From Streptococcus saliviloxodontae (GTDB lineage Bacteria > Bacillota > Bacilli > Lactobacillales > Streptococcaceae), in contig NZ_JAFBEI010000027.1 in the NCBI RefSeq assembly GCF_016908655.1, positions 1 through 34,020 on the forward strand: a DNA stretch of 34,020 bases. Direction: 5' to 3'. Each line of letters begins with the position of its first letter. The stretch's first letter is position 1. A program made the translations under genes and the position numbers. The notes under the pieces are model-generated. The model was not told the origin of the DNA, did no database searches, and saw only the letters and a list, made by a program, of their open reading frames with translations. Shown here in pieces: positions 25,812 to 33,957 of the stretch.

Positions 25812-27194
25812 ATGGCTATTGAAGTAATCATGCCTAAGCTCGGTGTTGACATGCAAGAAGGCGAAATCATCGAGTGGAAAAAGGCAGAGGGCGATGAGGT
25901 CAAAGAAGGGGATATCCTTCTTGAAATCATGTCCGATAAAACAAATATGGAAATTGAAGCAGAAGAATCAGGTGTTCTTTTGAAAATCGTCAAAGGCGAT
26001 GGTGAGGTTGTTCCAGTCACAGAAACCATTGCTTACATCGGTCAAGCTGGTGAGTCTGTTGATGTTGCTAGTTCTTTAGCTCCTGCAGCTGAGGTAGTGG
26101 CAGAAGCCCCAGTGGTTCCGCAAGAATCTCCTGCAGTAGCACAAGCTCCAGTAGAACGTAAAGACGGTGAGAAGGTTCGTGCGACACCAGCTGCCCGTAA
26201 AGCTGCGCGTGATTTGAACATTGACCTTAATGCCGTACCTGGTACGGGTGCTAATGGGCGTGTCCACAAGTCTGATGTTGAGGACTTCAAAGATGCTGCA
26301 CCTAAGGTATCGCCACTTGCAGGTAAGATGGCTCATGATTTGGGTATTGACTTGTCAACGGTTAAAGGTTCAGGCTTCCGTGGTAAAATTATGCGTGAAG
26401 ATATCTTGGCAGTCTTGGCAGCTAATCAGCCAGAAGAGGCTAAAGCACCAGCTCCTGTTAAGGAAGAAGCGCCAGCTAAAGAATTGCCAGAAGGTGTTGA
26501 AATCATCAAGATGTCTGCCATGCGTAAGGCGATTTCAAAAGGTATGACACATTCATACTTGACAGCGCCAACCTTTACGCTTAACTATGACATTGACATG
26601 ACTAACCTCATGGCTCTTCGTAAGCAAGTCCTTGAACCAATCATGAACAAAACAGGTCTGAAAGTAACCTTTACAGACTTGATTGGTCTTGCGGTAACAC
26701 GTACCTTGATGAAAGAAGAACACCGTTACCTCAATGCGTCACTGATCAATGATGCTCAAGAAATCGAATTACACAAGTTTGTCAACATGGGTATCGCTGT
26801 GGGTCTTGAGGATGGACTTGTGGTGCCAGTTGTTCACGGTGCAGATAAGATGAGCTTGTCAGAATTCGTGGTTGCCTCAAAAGATGTCATCAAAAAAGCA
26901 CAATCAGGTAAACTTAAAGCGGCTGAAATGTCAGGTTCTACCTTCTCAATCACTAACTTGGGAATGTTTGGTACTAAGACCTTCAACCCAATCATCAATC
27001 AACCAAACTCAGCTATCCTTGGTGTCGCAGCAACTGTTCAAACACCGGTCGTTGTTGATGGTGAAATCACTATCCGTCCAATCATGGCAATGTGCTTGAC
27101 GATTGACCACCGTTTGGTAGATGGTATGAACGGAGCTAAGTTCATGGTTGACCTTAAACACTTACTTGAAAATCCATTAGAATTGCTTATCTAA
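25812..27194 (+). CDS. pdhC: Dihydrolipoamide acetyltransferase (E2) with two subunit-binding domains
   Basis: This 460-residue protein has a lipoyl domain at 1-80 with lipoylated K43 in SDKTNMEIE, a linker rich in Ala, Pro and Val, then two peripheral subunit-binding domains in a row: RATPAARKAARDLNIDLNAV to VHKSDVEDF (about 118-154) and SPLAGKMAHDLGIDLSTVKG to MREDILAVL (about 165-201). A second linker leads to the acetyltransferase domain (about 230-460) with catalytic TIDHRLVDG near the end. It forms the complex core and transfers acetyl to CoA. Its lipoyl domain is almost identical to that of PdhD. Confidence 0.93.
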   Translation: MAIEVIMPKLGVDMQEGEIIEWKKAEGDEVKEGDILLEIMSDKTNMEIEAEESGVLLKIVKGDGEVVPVTETIAYIGQAGESVDVASSLAPAAEVVAEAPVVPQESPAVAQAPVERKDGEKVRATPAARKAARDLNIDLNAVPGTGANGRVHKSDVEDFKDAAPKVSPLAGKMAHDLGIDLSTVKGSGFRGKIMREDILAVLAANQPEEAKAPAPVKEEAPAKELPEGVEIIKMSAMRKAISKGMTHSYLTAPTFTLNYDIDMTNLMALRKQVLEPIMNKTGLKVTFTDLIGLAVTRTLMKEEHRYLNASLINDAQEIELHKFVNMGIAVGLEDGLVVPVVHGADKMSLSEFVVASKDVIKKAQSGKLKAAEMSGSTFSITNLGMFGTKTFNPIINQPNSAILGVAATVQTPVVVDGEITIRPIMAMCLTIDHRLVDGMNGAKFMVDLKHLLENPLELLI

Positions 27195-27226
27195 GGAAAT
27201 CTATACTAGACTTAAAAAATTAAGAA

Positions 27227-27376
27227 GAAAGGAATTGAGACGAAGAAAAAGATAATTGGGTTTCTAATTGAACCCGAGCGGAAAGTTCGGAAAAAAGATA
27301 AATCGTTGCGAAAATCAAGATTTTCTACGATTTCCTATTTTTCAGTCACTTTCTCTTCGCTCTTGGTATCTTATAA
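27227..27376 (+). promoter_or_regulatory. pdhD leader: ribosome site, branched hairpin, then start
   Basis: GAAAGGA (27227-27233) is followed three bases later by a long closed structure (27237-27362), then TTGGTATCTTATAA and ATG 27377. Folded, the ribosome site would be about 17 bases from the ATG; unfolded, more than 140. Confidence 0.6.
27237..27362 (+). repeat. Hairpin element before pdhD (branched form)
   Basis: An outer stem GAG-CGAAGA/TCTTCG-CTC closes a structure with two branches: GGGTT/AACCC (27258-27275) and a standard unit with GAAAGT/ACTTTC, GGAAAAA opposite TATTTTTC, AAATCGT/ACGATTT and apical GAAAATC/GATTTTC. The AAAAAAGAT and CCTATTTTT strands are the family signature. Confidence 0.8.
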
Positions 27377-29140
27377 ATGGCTATTGAAGTGATTATGCCT
27401 AAGCTTGGCGTTGACATGCAAGAAGGCGAAATTATTGAATGGAAAAAAGCAGAAGGCGATGTTGTTAATGAGGGCGACATCCTTCTTGAAATCATGTCTG
27501 ATAAAACAAACATGGAAATCGAAGCAGAAGACTCAGGTGTCCTTTTGAAAATTGTCAAAGGTGACGGCGAAGTAGTTCCTGTTACAGAAGTTATCGCCTA
27601 CATCGGTGCTGAAGGTGAAGTAGTTGGTGAATCTGCTGCTCAACCAGCACCGGCTGCAGAAGTTGCTCAAGCGACAGCAGACCTCAAAGGAGCAGGTCTT
27701 GAAGTGCCGACCGCACCAGCTGCTCACGCTAAAAAAGCACCAACAGCAGATCTTGCTGACAACGAGTTTGATATCGTTGTTGTTGGTGGTGGACCTGCTG
27801 GTTATTATGCTGCTATCCGTGGTGCTCAACTTGGTGGTAAGATTGCCATCGTTGAGAAATCAGAATTTGGTGGTACTTGCTTGAATGTTGGTTGTATCCC
27901 AACTAAGACTTACCTTAAAAATGCTGAAATCCTTGACGGTTTGAAAATTGCTGCTGGTCGCGGTATCAACCTTGCTTCAACAAACTACACAATTGATATG
28001 GATAAAACCGTTGACTTCAAGAACTCAGTGGTTAAAACATTGACAGGTGGTGTTCAAGGTCTTCTTAAAGCCAACAAAGTCACTATCTTCAACGGACTTG
28101 GTCAAGTCAACCCAGATAAGACAGTAACCATTGGTTCAGAAACCATCAAAGGTCGCAACATCATCTTGGCAACTGGTTCTAAAGTTTCACGTATCAACAT
28201 TCCAGGTATTGATTCTAAACTCGTTTTGACATCTGACGATATCCTTGACCTTCGTGAAATGCCAAAATCACTCGTTGTTATGGGTGGTGGTGTCGTTGGT
28301 ATCGAGCTTGGTCTCGTTTGGGCATCATACGGTGTTGACGTGACAGTCGTGGAAATGGCTGACCGCATCATCCCAGCAATGGATAAAGAAATTTCACTTG
28401 AACTTCAAAAAATCTTGACTAAGAAAGGCATGAAGATCAAGACATCAGTTGGTGTTTCTGAAATTATCGAAGCCAACAACCAATTGACCTTGAAGCTCAA
28501 TAACGGCGAAGAATTGGTTGCTGAAAAAGCCCTTCTTTCAATCGGTCGTGTGCCACAATTGAATGGACTTGAAAACCTTAACCTTGAGATGGATCGTAAC
28601 CGTATCAAAGTTAATGAATACCAAGAAACATCAATTCCAGGTATCTACGCACCAGGTGATGTTAACGGAACTAAGATGCTTGCTCACGCTGCTTACCGTA
28701 TGGGTGAAGTGGCTGCTGAAAATGCTATCTGGGGTAACGTGCGTAAGGCTGACTTGACTTACACACCAGCTGCGGTTTACACACATCCAGAAGTGGCGAT
28801 GTGTGGTTTGACAGAAGAGCAAGCGCGTGAGAAATACGGTAACGTTCTTATCGGACGTAACAGCTTTACTGGAAATGGCCGTGCGATCGCTTCAAACGAA
28901 GCTCACGGTTTTGTCAAAGTTATCGCTGATACTAAATACCATGAAATCCTTGGTGTTCACATCGTTGGTCCAGCGGCTGCTGAAATGATTAACGAAGCGG
29001 CAACGATCATGGAAAACGAATTGACCGTTGATGAATTGCTCCGCTCAATCCACGGACACCCAACCTTCTCAGAAGTTATGTACGAAGCTTTCGCTGACGT
29101 TCTTGGAGAAGCTATCCATAACCCACCAAAACGCAAATAA
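27377..29140 (+). CDS. pdhD: Dihydrolipoamide dehydrogenase (E3) with N-terminal lipoyl domain
   Basis: In this 587-residue protein, residues 1-80 are a lipoyl domain with K43 in SDKTNMEIE, followed by a linker of about 45 residues and a flavin disulfide reductase (about 127-587). The reductase has an FAD-binding VVVGGGPAGYYAAIRGAQLG, redox pair GGTCLNVGCIPTK, an NAD-binding VVMGGGVVGIELG, GIYAPGDVNG, and the C-terminal base in HGHPTFSEV. It re-oxidises the lipoyl arms and makes NADH. The lipoyl domain differs from that of PdhC at about six of 80 positions, including E52 to D, so one was copied from the other. Confidence 0.95.
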   Translation: MAIEVIMPKLGVDMQEGEIIEWKKAEGDVVNEGDILLEIMSDKTNMEIEAEDSGVLLKIVKGDGEVVPVTEVIAYIGAEGEVVGESAAQPAPAAEVAQATADLKGAGLEVPTAPAAHAKKAPTADLADNEFDIVVVGGGPAGYYAAIRGAQLGGKIAIVEKSEFGGTCLNVGCIPTKTYLKNAEILDGLKIAAGRGINLASTNYTIDMDKTVDFKNSVVKTLTGGVQGLLKANKVTIFNGLGQVNPDKTVTIGSETIKGRNIILATGSKVSRINIPGIDSKLVLTSDDILDLREMPKSLVVMGGGVVGIELGLVWASYGVDVTVVEMADRIIPAMDKEISLELQKILTKKGMKIKTSVGVSEIIEANNQLTLKLNNGEELVAEKALLSIGRVPQLNGLENLNLEMDRNRIKVNEYQETSIPGIYAPGDVNGTKMLAHAAYRMGEVAAENAIWGNVRKADLTYTPAAVYTHPEVAMCGLTEEQAREKYGNVLIGRNSFTGNGRAIASNEAHGFVKVIADTKYHEILGVHIVGPAAAEMINEAATIMENELTVDELLRSIHGHPTFSEVMYEAFADVLGEAIHNPPKRK

Positions 29141-29160
29141 AACTCGCTAGAGTGACATGA

Positions 29161-29394
29161 GAGTGGGACAAAAATCGGTAATTCCGAAGGAATTCGATGT
29201 TGTCGTCCCACCTCCGCACAGCTCAAAAGGTTTGGGAAACCTTTTGAGGTTGTAGATAAAATCAAGCCTAGCTTGATATCAAAGTAGGGCTGTATGAGTT
29301 GATTTATCAACGAAATAGAGCTCACTCAACCACTGCGTCTTGTAATATCTAACTAAAAAATTAAGGGGGTTAGGACTTTTGTCCCAGCCCCTTT
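29161..29394 (+). repeat. Multi-hairpin intergenic repeat between pdhD and lplA
   Basis: Several stems are visible: GAGTGGGAC with GTCCCACCTC (29161-29214) enclosing AATTCC/GGAATT, a perfect 12-bp stem CTCAAAAGGTTT/AAACCTTTTGAG (29222-29248), ATCAAGC/GCTTGAT, and a final GGGG...CCCC stem. The start GGGACAAAA can also pair with TTTTGTCCC at 29377-29385, closing the whole element. The opening resembles a GAGTGGGACAAAA repeat I have seen between genes in other streptococci. It is unrelated to the polC/pdh hairpins. Confidence 0.65.
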
Positions 29395-29395
29395 T
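29365..29395 (+). terminator. Terminator at the end of the pdh genes
   Basis: GGGGGTTAGGAC pairs with GTCCCAGCCCC across TTTT with one bulge, followed by TTTT. It shares its right arm with the long-range pairing of the repeat, so the two folds compete. Whether lplA is cut off or read through is therefore open. Confidence 0.65.
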
Positions 29396-29409
29396 ATGAG
29401 GAATATTTT

Positions 29410-30399
29410 ATGAAATACATTGTCAACACATCTAACAACCCAGCCTACAATATCGCTCTTGAAGCCTATGCTTTTCGTGAATTGGTGACAGAAGACGAGT
29501 TGTTTATTCTCTGGATTAACGAGCCTGCTATTATCATCGGTAAGCACCAAAATGCCATTCAAGAAATCAATAAAGAATACACGGATGCTCACGGTATCCA
29601 TGTTGTCCGTCGATTGTCAGGTGGTGGTGCGGTTTACCATGACCTTAACAACCTTAACTACACGATCATTTCTAACAAATCTGAAGAGGGAGCCTTTGAC
29701 TTTAAGACCTTCTCACAACCTGTGATGGCAACCTTGGCTGACCTTGGTGTCAAGGCTGAATTTACAGGGCGTAATGACCTTGAGATTGACGGCAAAAAAT
29801 TCTGTGGTAATGCCCAAGCTTACTATAAAGGACGCATGATGCACCACGGTTGCCTGCTTTTTGATGTGGATATGACCGTTCTTGGCGATGCCCTCAAAGT
29901 CTCAAAAGACAAGATTGAGTCTAAAGGGGTCAAGTCTGTACGTGCCCGTGTAACCAACATTCTCAACGAATTGCCAGAAAAAATCACTGTTAACGAATTT
30001 GCTGATAAAATCTTGGACAAGATGAAAGAAACTTACCCAGATATGACCGAGTACGTCTTGTCAGAAGATGAGCTAGCTAAAATCCAAAAATCATGTGATG
30101 AGCAATTCAGCACTTGGGACTGGACTTACGGTGCTGCACCAGAGTACACAATTGAACGCTCTGTTCGTTACCCAGCAGGTAAGATCACAACCTATGCCAA
30201 GGTGGAAAATTCTATCATTGAATCGCTCAAAATCTACGGTGATTTCTTCGGTATCGGAGACGTGGCAGACATCCAAGAACTCTTGGTCGGCGTTCGCTAC
30301 GAGTACGCTGATGTTCTTGAGAAATTGCAGAGCATTGACACGACCCACTATTTCTCACGCATGACCGTTGAGGAAGTCGCCAAAGCTATCGTGGCTTAG
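29410..30399 (+). CDS. lplA: Lipoate-protein ligase A
   Basis: This 329-residue enzyme has the lipoate-binding RRLSGGGAVYHDLNNLNYT and the lysine loop RNDLEIDGKKFCGNAQ, with an accessory C-terminal domain (about 240-329). LplA activates free lipoate with ATP and attaches it to lipoyl lysines. In this window its substrates are K43 of PdhC and K43 of PdhD. It follows the pdh genes at 270 bases, behind a structured repeat and possible terminator, with AGGAAT as ribosome site. Confidence 0.93.
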   Translation: MKYIVNTSNNPAYNIALEAYAFRELVTEDELFILWINEPAIIIGKHQNAIQEINKEYTDAHGIHVVRRLSGGGAVYHDLNNLNYTIISNKSEEGAFDFKTFSQPVMATLADLGVKAEFTGRNDLEIDGKKFCGNAQAYYKGRMMHHGCLLFDVDMTVLGDALKVSKDKIESKGVKSVRARVTNILNELPEKITVNEFADKILDKMKETYPDMTEYVLSEDELAKIQKSCDEQFSTWDWTYGAAPEYTIERSVRYPAGKITTYAKVENSIIESLKIYGDFFGIGDVADIQELLVGVRYEYADVLEKLQSIDTTHYFSRMTVEEVAKAIVA

Positions 30400-30460
30400 A
30401 GCTAGGAACAGCCTTAGATAAGAGGGGGAGCGAGCTTGCTTCATCCCAAAAGATAATAGA

Positions 30461-30510
30461 AAACAGCTTAGAAGCAAGGTCTTGGAGACCTGTTTCTAAG
30501 CTGTTTGTGT
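30461..30510. terminator. Bidirectional terminator between lplA and def
   Basis: AAACAGCTTAGAA pairs perfectly with TTCTAAGCTGTTT, and the apex holds a second stem, GGTCT/AGACC. The convergent genes lplA (plus) and def (minus) both end here; a T-rich tail is present on the plus side and a weaker one on the minus side. Confidence 0.8.
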
Positions 30511-31125
30511 TTAGTCAATCAGGAGCAGACCTTCTTCAATTTTGAAGGGGTCTTTTTCGTTGATACGGTCGTAGAACATAACACCATTAATGTGGTCAAT
30601 TTCGTGTTGAACGACGATTGAGTTGTAGCCCTTGAGTTTGATTTTTTTCTTTTCTCCATTTTTATCGAAATACTCTACAGTGACGCGTGAGTGGCGAATA
30701 ACATAGCCTTCAACAGGACGATCAACCGAGAGGCAACCTTCACCGTCAGCAAGGGCAGCGTCTTGAACGGAGTGAGAGATAATCTTTGGATTATACATGA
30801 TTTCTTGGATGCTGTACGCTTCCTTAGGAGGGTTACCCTCAGCATCCTCGATATTTGGAACCAAAACAGCGATGATACGTTTTGAAATATCCAACTGAGG
30901 TGCAGCAAGTCCAACACCGCCGCGAAGTCCCATCTTTTCAGCCATGACAGGATCTTGTGAGTTTTTGAGGAACTGCATCATCTTTTCACCCAAGATGATG
31001 TCTTCGTCTGACAAGGGAAGGGCAACTTCCTCAGCAATAGCACGCAAGGTTGGATTGCCCTCACGGATGATATCATTCATGTCAATCTGATGGCTTGCGC
31101 GGATAATTTTACTTTGTGCGTCCAT
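30511..31125 (-). CDS. def: Peptide deformylase (type 2)
   Basis: This 204-residue metalloprotease removes the formyl group from new proteins. All three motifs are present: [13 protein letters not shown] (metal Cys) and [12 protein letters not shown] (metal His pair and catalytic Glu). The length and the insertion before motif II mark the Gram-positive type 2 form. The N-terminus [24 protein letters not shown] matches streptococcal enzymes from ATG 31125. However, AAGGAAAA is better spaced for a GTG at 31134, which would add three residues; both are possible. It stands alone on the minus strand. Confidence 0.94.
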   Translation of the reverse strand: MDAQSKIIRASHQIDMNDIIREGNPTLRAIAEEVALPLSDEDIILGEKMMQFLKNSQDPVMAEKMGLRGGVGLAAPQLDISKRIIAVLVPNIEDAEGNPPKEAYSIQEIMYNPKIISHSVQDAALADGEGCLSVDRPVEGYVIRHSRVTVEYFDKNGEKKKIKLKGYNSIVVQHEIDHINGVMFYDRINEKDPFKIEEGLLLID

Positions 31126-31232
31126 AATAATCACAGCATTTTCCTTTTTTAAGGACTAATGCCTTCCTTTCTTCTCTAACTAATCTACTCTAATATACCA
31201 CAAAAACCTTGCAAAATAAAGGCAAGGACACA

Positions 31233-31436
31233 TTAGCTGTTGTATCCAAAAAAGAGGAGAAAGAGGCTGAAATAACCTAGTAGCAGAGCTAGTAAGACGA
31301 GTATTGTTAGGAAAGTTATTTTGATCCATAAAGGATAGCGGAGCTTTTGATGATGCCAGATCAGAGAGCCAGTGACAAGAAGGTAGAAGCAGTAGCTGAT
31401 AGCTACCACTAGCTTGACAGTTAAAAAGTTTAGCAT
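31233..31436 (-). CDS. Small two-segment membrane protein of unknown function
   Basis: This 67-residue protein begins MLNFLTVKLVVAISYCFYLL and is nearly all hydrophobic, with two membrane helices (about 5-28 and 40-65) separated by a polar turn HHQKLRYP. The frame is open six codons further, but AAAGGAG eight bases before ATG 31436 fixes the start. No family is recognised. It lies 31 bases after the Crp/Fnr-type regulator on the same strand, so the two may be co-transcribed. Confidence 0.6.
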   Translation of the reverse strand: MLNFLTVKLVVAISYCFYLLVTGSLIWHHQKLRYPLWIKITFLTILVLLALLLGYFSLFLLFFGYNS

Positions 31437-31467
31437 AAAACCAACTCCTTTCAATACTATGATAGCA

Positions 31468-32136
31468 TTAATTTCCCTCGATGACTAATTCTTCTAAGGC
31501 GGCTTGGTTGTCAATCTGATAGTTCTTAAAGCTGGGTTTTGAGATGATCTTTTGGTCAATCAGCTGCTTAATGACTCGCATGAGATGACGGTAGCTAGTA
31601 CCAAAAGTGTCTGCTAGGATGGGAAGATTGAGCTGGAAATGCCCTCCTTCTTGAACGGTTAAAATGTGGGTTGCGAGGCGTTCTTTGACAGAGTAGGAGA
31701 TATTGGTTGAGGCGGAGATGTTTTGGCGATAGAGGCTCTCTGCTAGATTTTGCCCTATTTTCAAGAGAAAGATAGGGTCTTTGAGGAGTTGTTCTTTGTT
31801 GTAGAGGGGAAGCTGTATGACTTGGACTTCCTCTAGAGCGATGACGGATGAAACAGCCCCACGTCTGGTCATGAGCTCGATATCACCGATGATGGTAGGC
31901 TGCATTGGTGTCTCTAAGATATACTCTTTCCCATTGAAGAGTCTTCGGACAATTTTGAGCTTACCTTTTAGGACATAAGACAGAGCTGTAAGTTCTTTTC
32001 CCTGATGGCAGATAGCTTGTCCTTTCTGATAGACAACCAGTTGAAGCTGCGCGTGATAATTTTCAGGAAAAACGTCTTCAAGTTGGTAATCTTTGACTAA
32101 TTTTTGGATTTCTTGTGCTTGTGGAATCGTATTCAT
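31468..32136 (-). CDS. Crp/Fnr-family transcriptional regulator (YeiL-like)
   Basis: This 222-residue regulator has a cyclic-nucleotide-binding-type beta-roll (about 20-130; ICHQGKELTALSYVLKGKLKIVRR and GDIELMTRRGAVSSVIALEEVQVIQLP), a dimer helix, and a C-terminal winged helix (LADTFGTSYRHLMRVIKQLIDQKII). No four-cysteine Fnr cluster is present, and the residues that bind cAMP in Crp are not conserved, so the effector is unknown. It is divergent from an MFS transporter with a perfect 16-bp palindrome between them, which suggests it controls that transporter and itself. Confidence 0.82.
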   Translation of the reverse strand: MNTIPQAQEIQKLVKDYQLEDVFPENYHAQLQLVVYQKGQAICHQGKELTALSYVLKGKLKIVRRLFNGKEYILETPMQPTIIGDIELMTRRGAVSSVIALEEVQVIQLPLYNKEQLLKDPIFLLKIGQNLAESLYRQNISASTNISYSVKERLATHILTVQEGGHFQLNLPILADTFGTSYRHLMRVIKQLIDQKIISKPSFKNYQIDNQAALEELVIEGN

Positions 32137-32144
32137 CTCCTTTT

Positions 32145-32160
32145 TAGGACCTAGGTCCTA
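32145..32160. promoter_or_regulatory. Perfect 16-bp palindrome between divergent genes
   Basis: TAGGACCTAGGTCCTA lies nine bases before the regulator start (on the minus strand) and ten bases upstream of a TTGACA (32171-32176) that could be the -35 of the transporter gene. It is the best candidate operator for the Crp/Fnr-type protein, although it does not resemble Crp or Fnr consensus sites. Confidence 0.6.
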
Positions 32161-32222
32161 TTTTTGTTGCTTGACATTGATTATACTGAAGATAAGAAAT
32201 TTAAGCAAGAATGGAAGATGTT

Positions 32223-33386
32223 ATGAAATTAGTTATGGAAAAGATCAGTCTCTTGGCACTCTCGCTAATGCTGGTCTCAACATTCGCAGTGTCATCTGCT
32301 CTCCCGCAGATGATTGCCTATTATCAAGCACAGGGATATGCCTCTAGCCAGGTGGAGCTCTTAGTCTCCATGTCCTCCTTTGCTATTATTGCTGTGCTAT
32401 TGTTAAATCCCATCATCAATCGGTTCGTCTCAGAAAGTCTTAGTATTATTTTAGGGATTTTACTCCTTTCATTAGGTGGTTTAGCTCCTTATTTTAACCA
32501 GTCTTACAGCCTGGTTTTTGCCTCTCGACTCGTCTTGGGACTTGGTATTGGTTTAATCAATGCTCACGCCATCAATATCATCAGCCAACGCTTCTCAGGT
32601 AAGGAAAGAATTCGTATGTTGGGACTTCGTGGCTCTGCCGAGGTGCTAGGTTCAGCACTCTTGACCTTTATCGCAGGGCAATTATTGAGCTCTAACTGGT
32701 CAAATGCCTTTCTAGTTTATGGATTTAGTTTGCCTATCTTGGCTCTCTATCTGATTTTTGTTCCTAATAGCAACGAAGATGAGGCGCCACAGGCCAGTCG
32801 TGAAAAAGAAAAAGTCAGCTTTGAAATGAAAGAATTGCTCTATATCTTAGGACTTGCCCTGTATGCTGGATTTGTCATTCTCATCAACTCAGTTAATACC
32901 TTGCGTATTCCTGTGATTGTGGATCGTCTAGGACTAGGCACTGCCAGTCAGTCTAGCTTGATTCTGAGTTTGATGATGCTGATGGGGATTTTGGCAGGGA
33001 CACAATTTTCAGCCATGGTATCATTTTTGAAAGCCTACTTTATGCCAGTCATTCTTTTCGTTTTAGCAGGGGGCGTTCTGGTTGTTTGGGCAGGGGCTTC
33101 GCTGTGGTTGATTGGTTTAGGAGCTATCTTGACGGGCTTCGTTTATAGTTTAGGGGTAACCTTTGTTTTCCACTTGATTTCAGAGCGAATGAAGGGGGAA
33201 AAGCTAGCGACGGCAACGACCTTAGTTTTGTTAGGATGTAATTTTGGTGGTGGTATTGCATCGCTTGCGCTAAGATTTTTTGATAGCATTCTTCCAACCA
33301 CGACAGGAGCTTTTTTGATTCTTGCCGTTTTGAGTTTGGTACTCGGTGTGATCTTACTGGTACCGGCTCTGCGACAACAAAAATAA
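32223..33386 (+). CDS. Major facilitator superfamily transporter
   Basis: This 387-residue transporter has about twelve membrane helices in two halves joined by a polar loop (SNEDEAPQASREKEKVSFE, around residue 190). The motif-A-like region between helices 2 and 3 is weak (NPIINRFVSESLS), and FASRLVLGLGIGLINAHAINI fits helices 4-5. ATG 32211 is an alternative four codons upstream; GGAAG is better spaced for 32223. The layout resembles drug or small-solute exporters of the CynX/YeaN-like or YceJ group, but the substrate cannot be read. It is divergent from the regulator and probably under its control. Confidence 0.8.
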   Translation: MKLVMEKISLLALSLMLVSTFAVSSALPQMIAYYQAQGYASSQVELLVSMSSFAIIAVLLLNPIINRFVSESLSIILGILLLSLGGLAPYFNQSYSLVFASRLVLGLGIGLINAHAINIISQRFSGKERIRMLGLRGSAEVLGSALLTFIAGQLLSSNWSNAFLVYGFSLPILALYLIFVPNSNEDEAPQASREKEKVSFEMKELLYILGLALYAGFVILINSVNTLRIPVIVDRLGLGTASQSSLILSLMMLMGILAGTQFSAMVSFLKAYFMPVILFVLAGGVLVVWAGASLWLIGLGAILTGFVYSLGVTFVFHLISERMKGEKLATATTLVLLGCNFGGGIASLALRFFDSILPTTTGAFLILAVLSLVLGVILLVPALRQQK

Positions 33387-33413
33387 GTTCACATAAGACG
33401 TGAAGAAAATCAT

Positions 33414-33535
33414 TTGACCCAGCTCAGCTATTTTGCTAAAATAAGAACAGTCGTAAAAACGACTAACCAACTTCTTCTTGGTCCTAGGAGCGCCAATCCT
33501 AGCACTCGGTTGAAGCAATAAAAGGAGAAAACATT
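33414..33535 (+). promoter_or_regulatory. rpsO promoter and structured leader
   Basis: TTGACC (33414-33419), 17 bases and TAAAAT (33437-33442) form the promoter. The leader then folds into GTCGT/ACGAC (33450-33463) and CTAGGA/TCCTAG (33484-33502), with flanking CAAC and GTTG strands that could close it. S15 represses its own mRNA in many bacteria through leader structures, so this may be the autoregulatory site; the specific fold is not one I can match. Confidence 0.55.
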
Positions 33536-33805
33536 ATGGCAATCTCAAAAGAGAAAAAAAATGAAATCATCGCTCAATACGCACGTCACGAAGGTGATAC
33601 AGGTTCAGTTGAAGTTCAAGTAGCTGTTCTTACTTGGGAAATCAACCACCTTAACGACCACATCAAACAACACAAAAAAGACCACGCTACTTACCGTGGT
33701 TTGATGAAAAAAATCGGTCACCGTCGTAACTTGTTGGCATACCTTCGCCGCACTGACGTAAACCGTTACCGTGAGCTTATCAGCTCTCTTGGTCTTCGTC
33801 GTTAA
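33536..33805 (+). CDS. rpsO: 30S ribosomal protein S15
   Basis: This 89-residue protein is full length. The rRNA-binding segments [36 protein letters not shown] and [17 protein letters not shown] are intact. It binds 16S rRNA helices 20-22 early in small-subunit assembly. AAAAGGAG precedes the ATG. Codon choice is strongly biased to common streptococcal codons, as expected for a ribosomal protein. Confidence 0.97.
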   Translation: MAISKEKKNEIIAQYARHEGDTGSVEVQVAVLTWEINHLNDHIKQHKKDHATYRGLMKKIGHRRNLLAYLRRTDVNRYRELISSLGLRR

Positions 33806-33931
33806 TTTTTTCGCTAAGTTTTCTTTTCTCGTCGTTAGAGCGCCTCGATAACCTCAAGGTTAATCTTCGTCATCTCTGCCTAGATAAAAGCAAACTTATC
33901 AGAAAAAATGAAAAGCTCTTCGTTTGTGTAC

Positions 33932-33951
33932 TGACCCCAAAAAGTTGGACA
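33932..33951 (-). repeat. Terminal inverted repeat of an IS3-family element
   Basis: TGACCCCAAAAAGTTGGACA is characteristic of the ends of IS150-group IS3 elements in streptococci. It lies just outside the transposase stop codon, so it is the right end; the element continues beyond the window. Confidence 0.7.
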
Positions 33952-33957
33952 CTATAT

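Noticed and set aside
33806..33927. Possible small RNA or gene after rpsO
   Set aside because: Only a short AACCT/AGGTT stem is visible, with no promoter, ribosome site or T run to support a feature.
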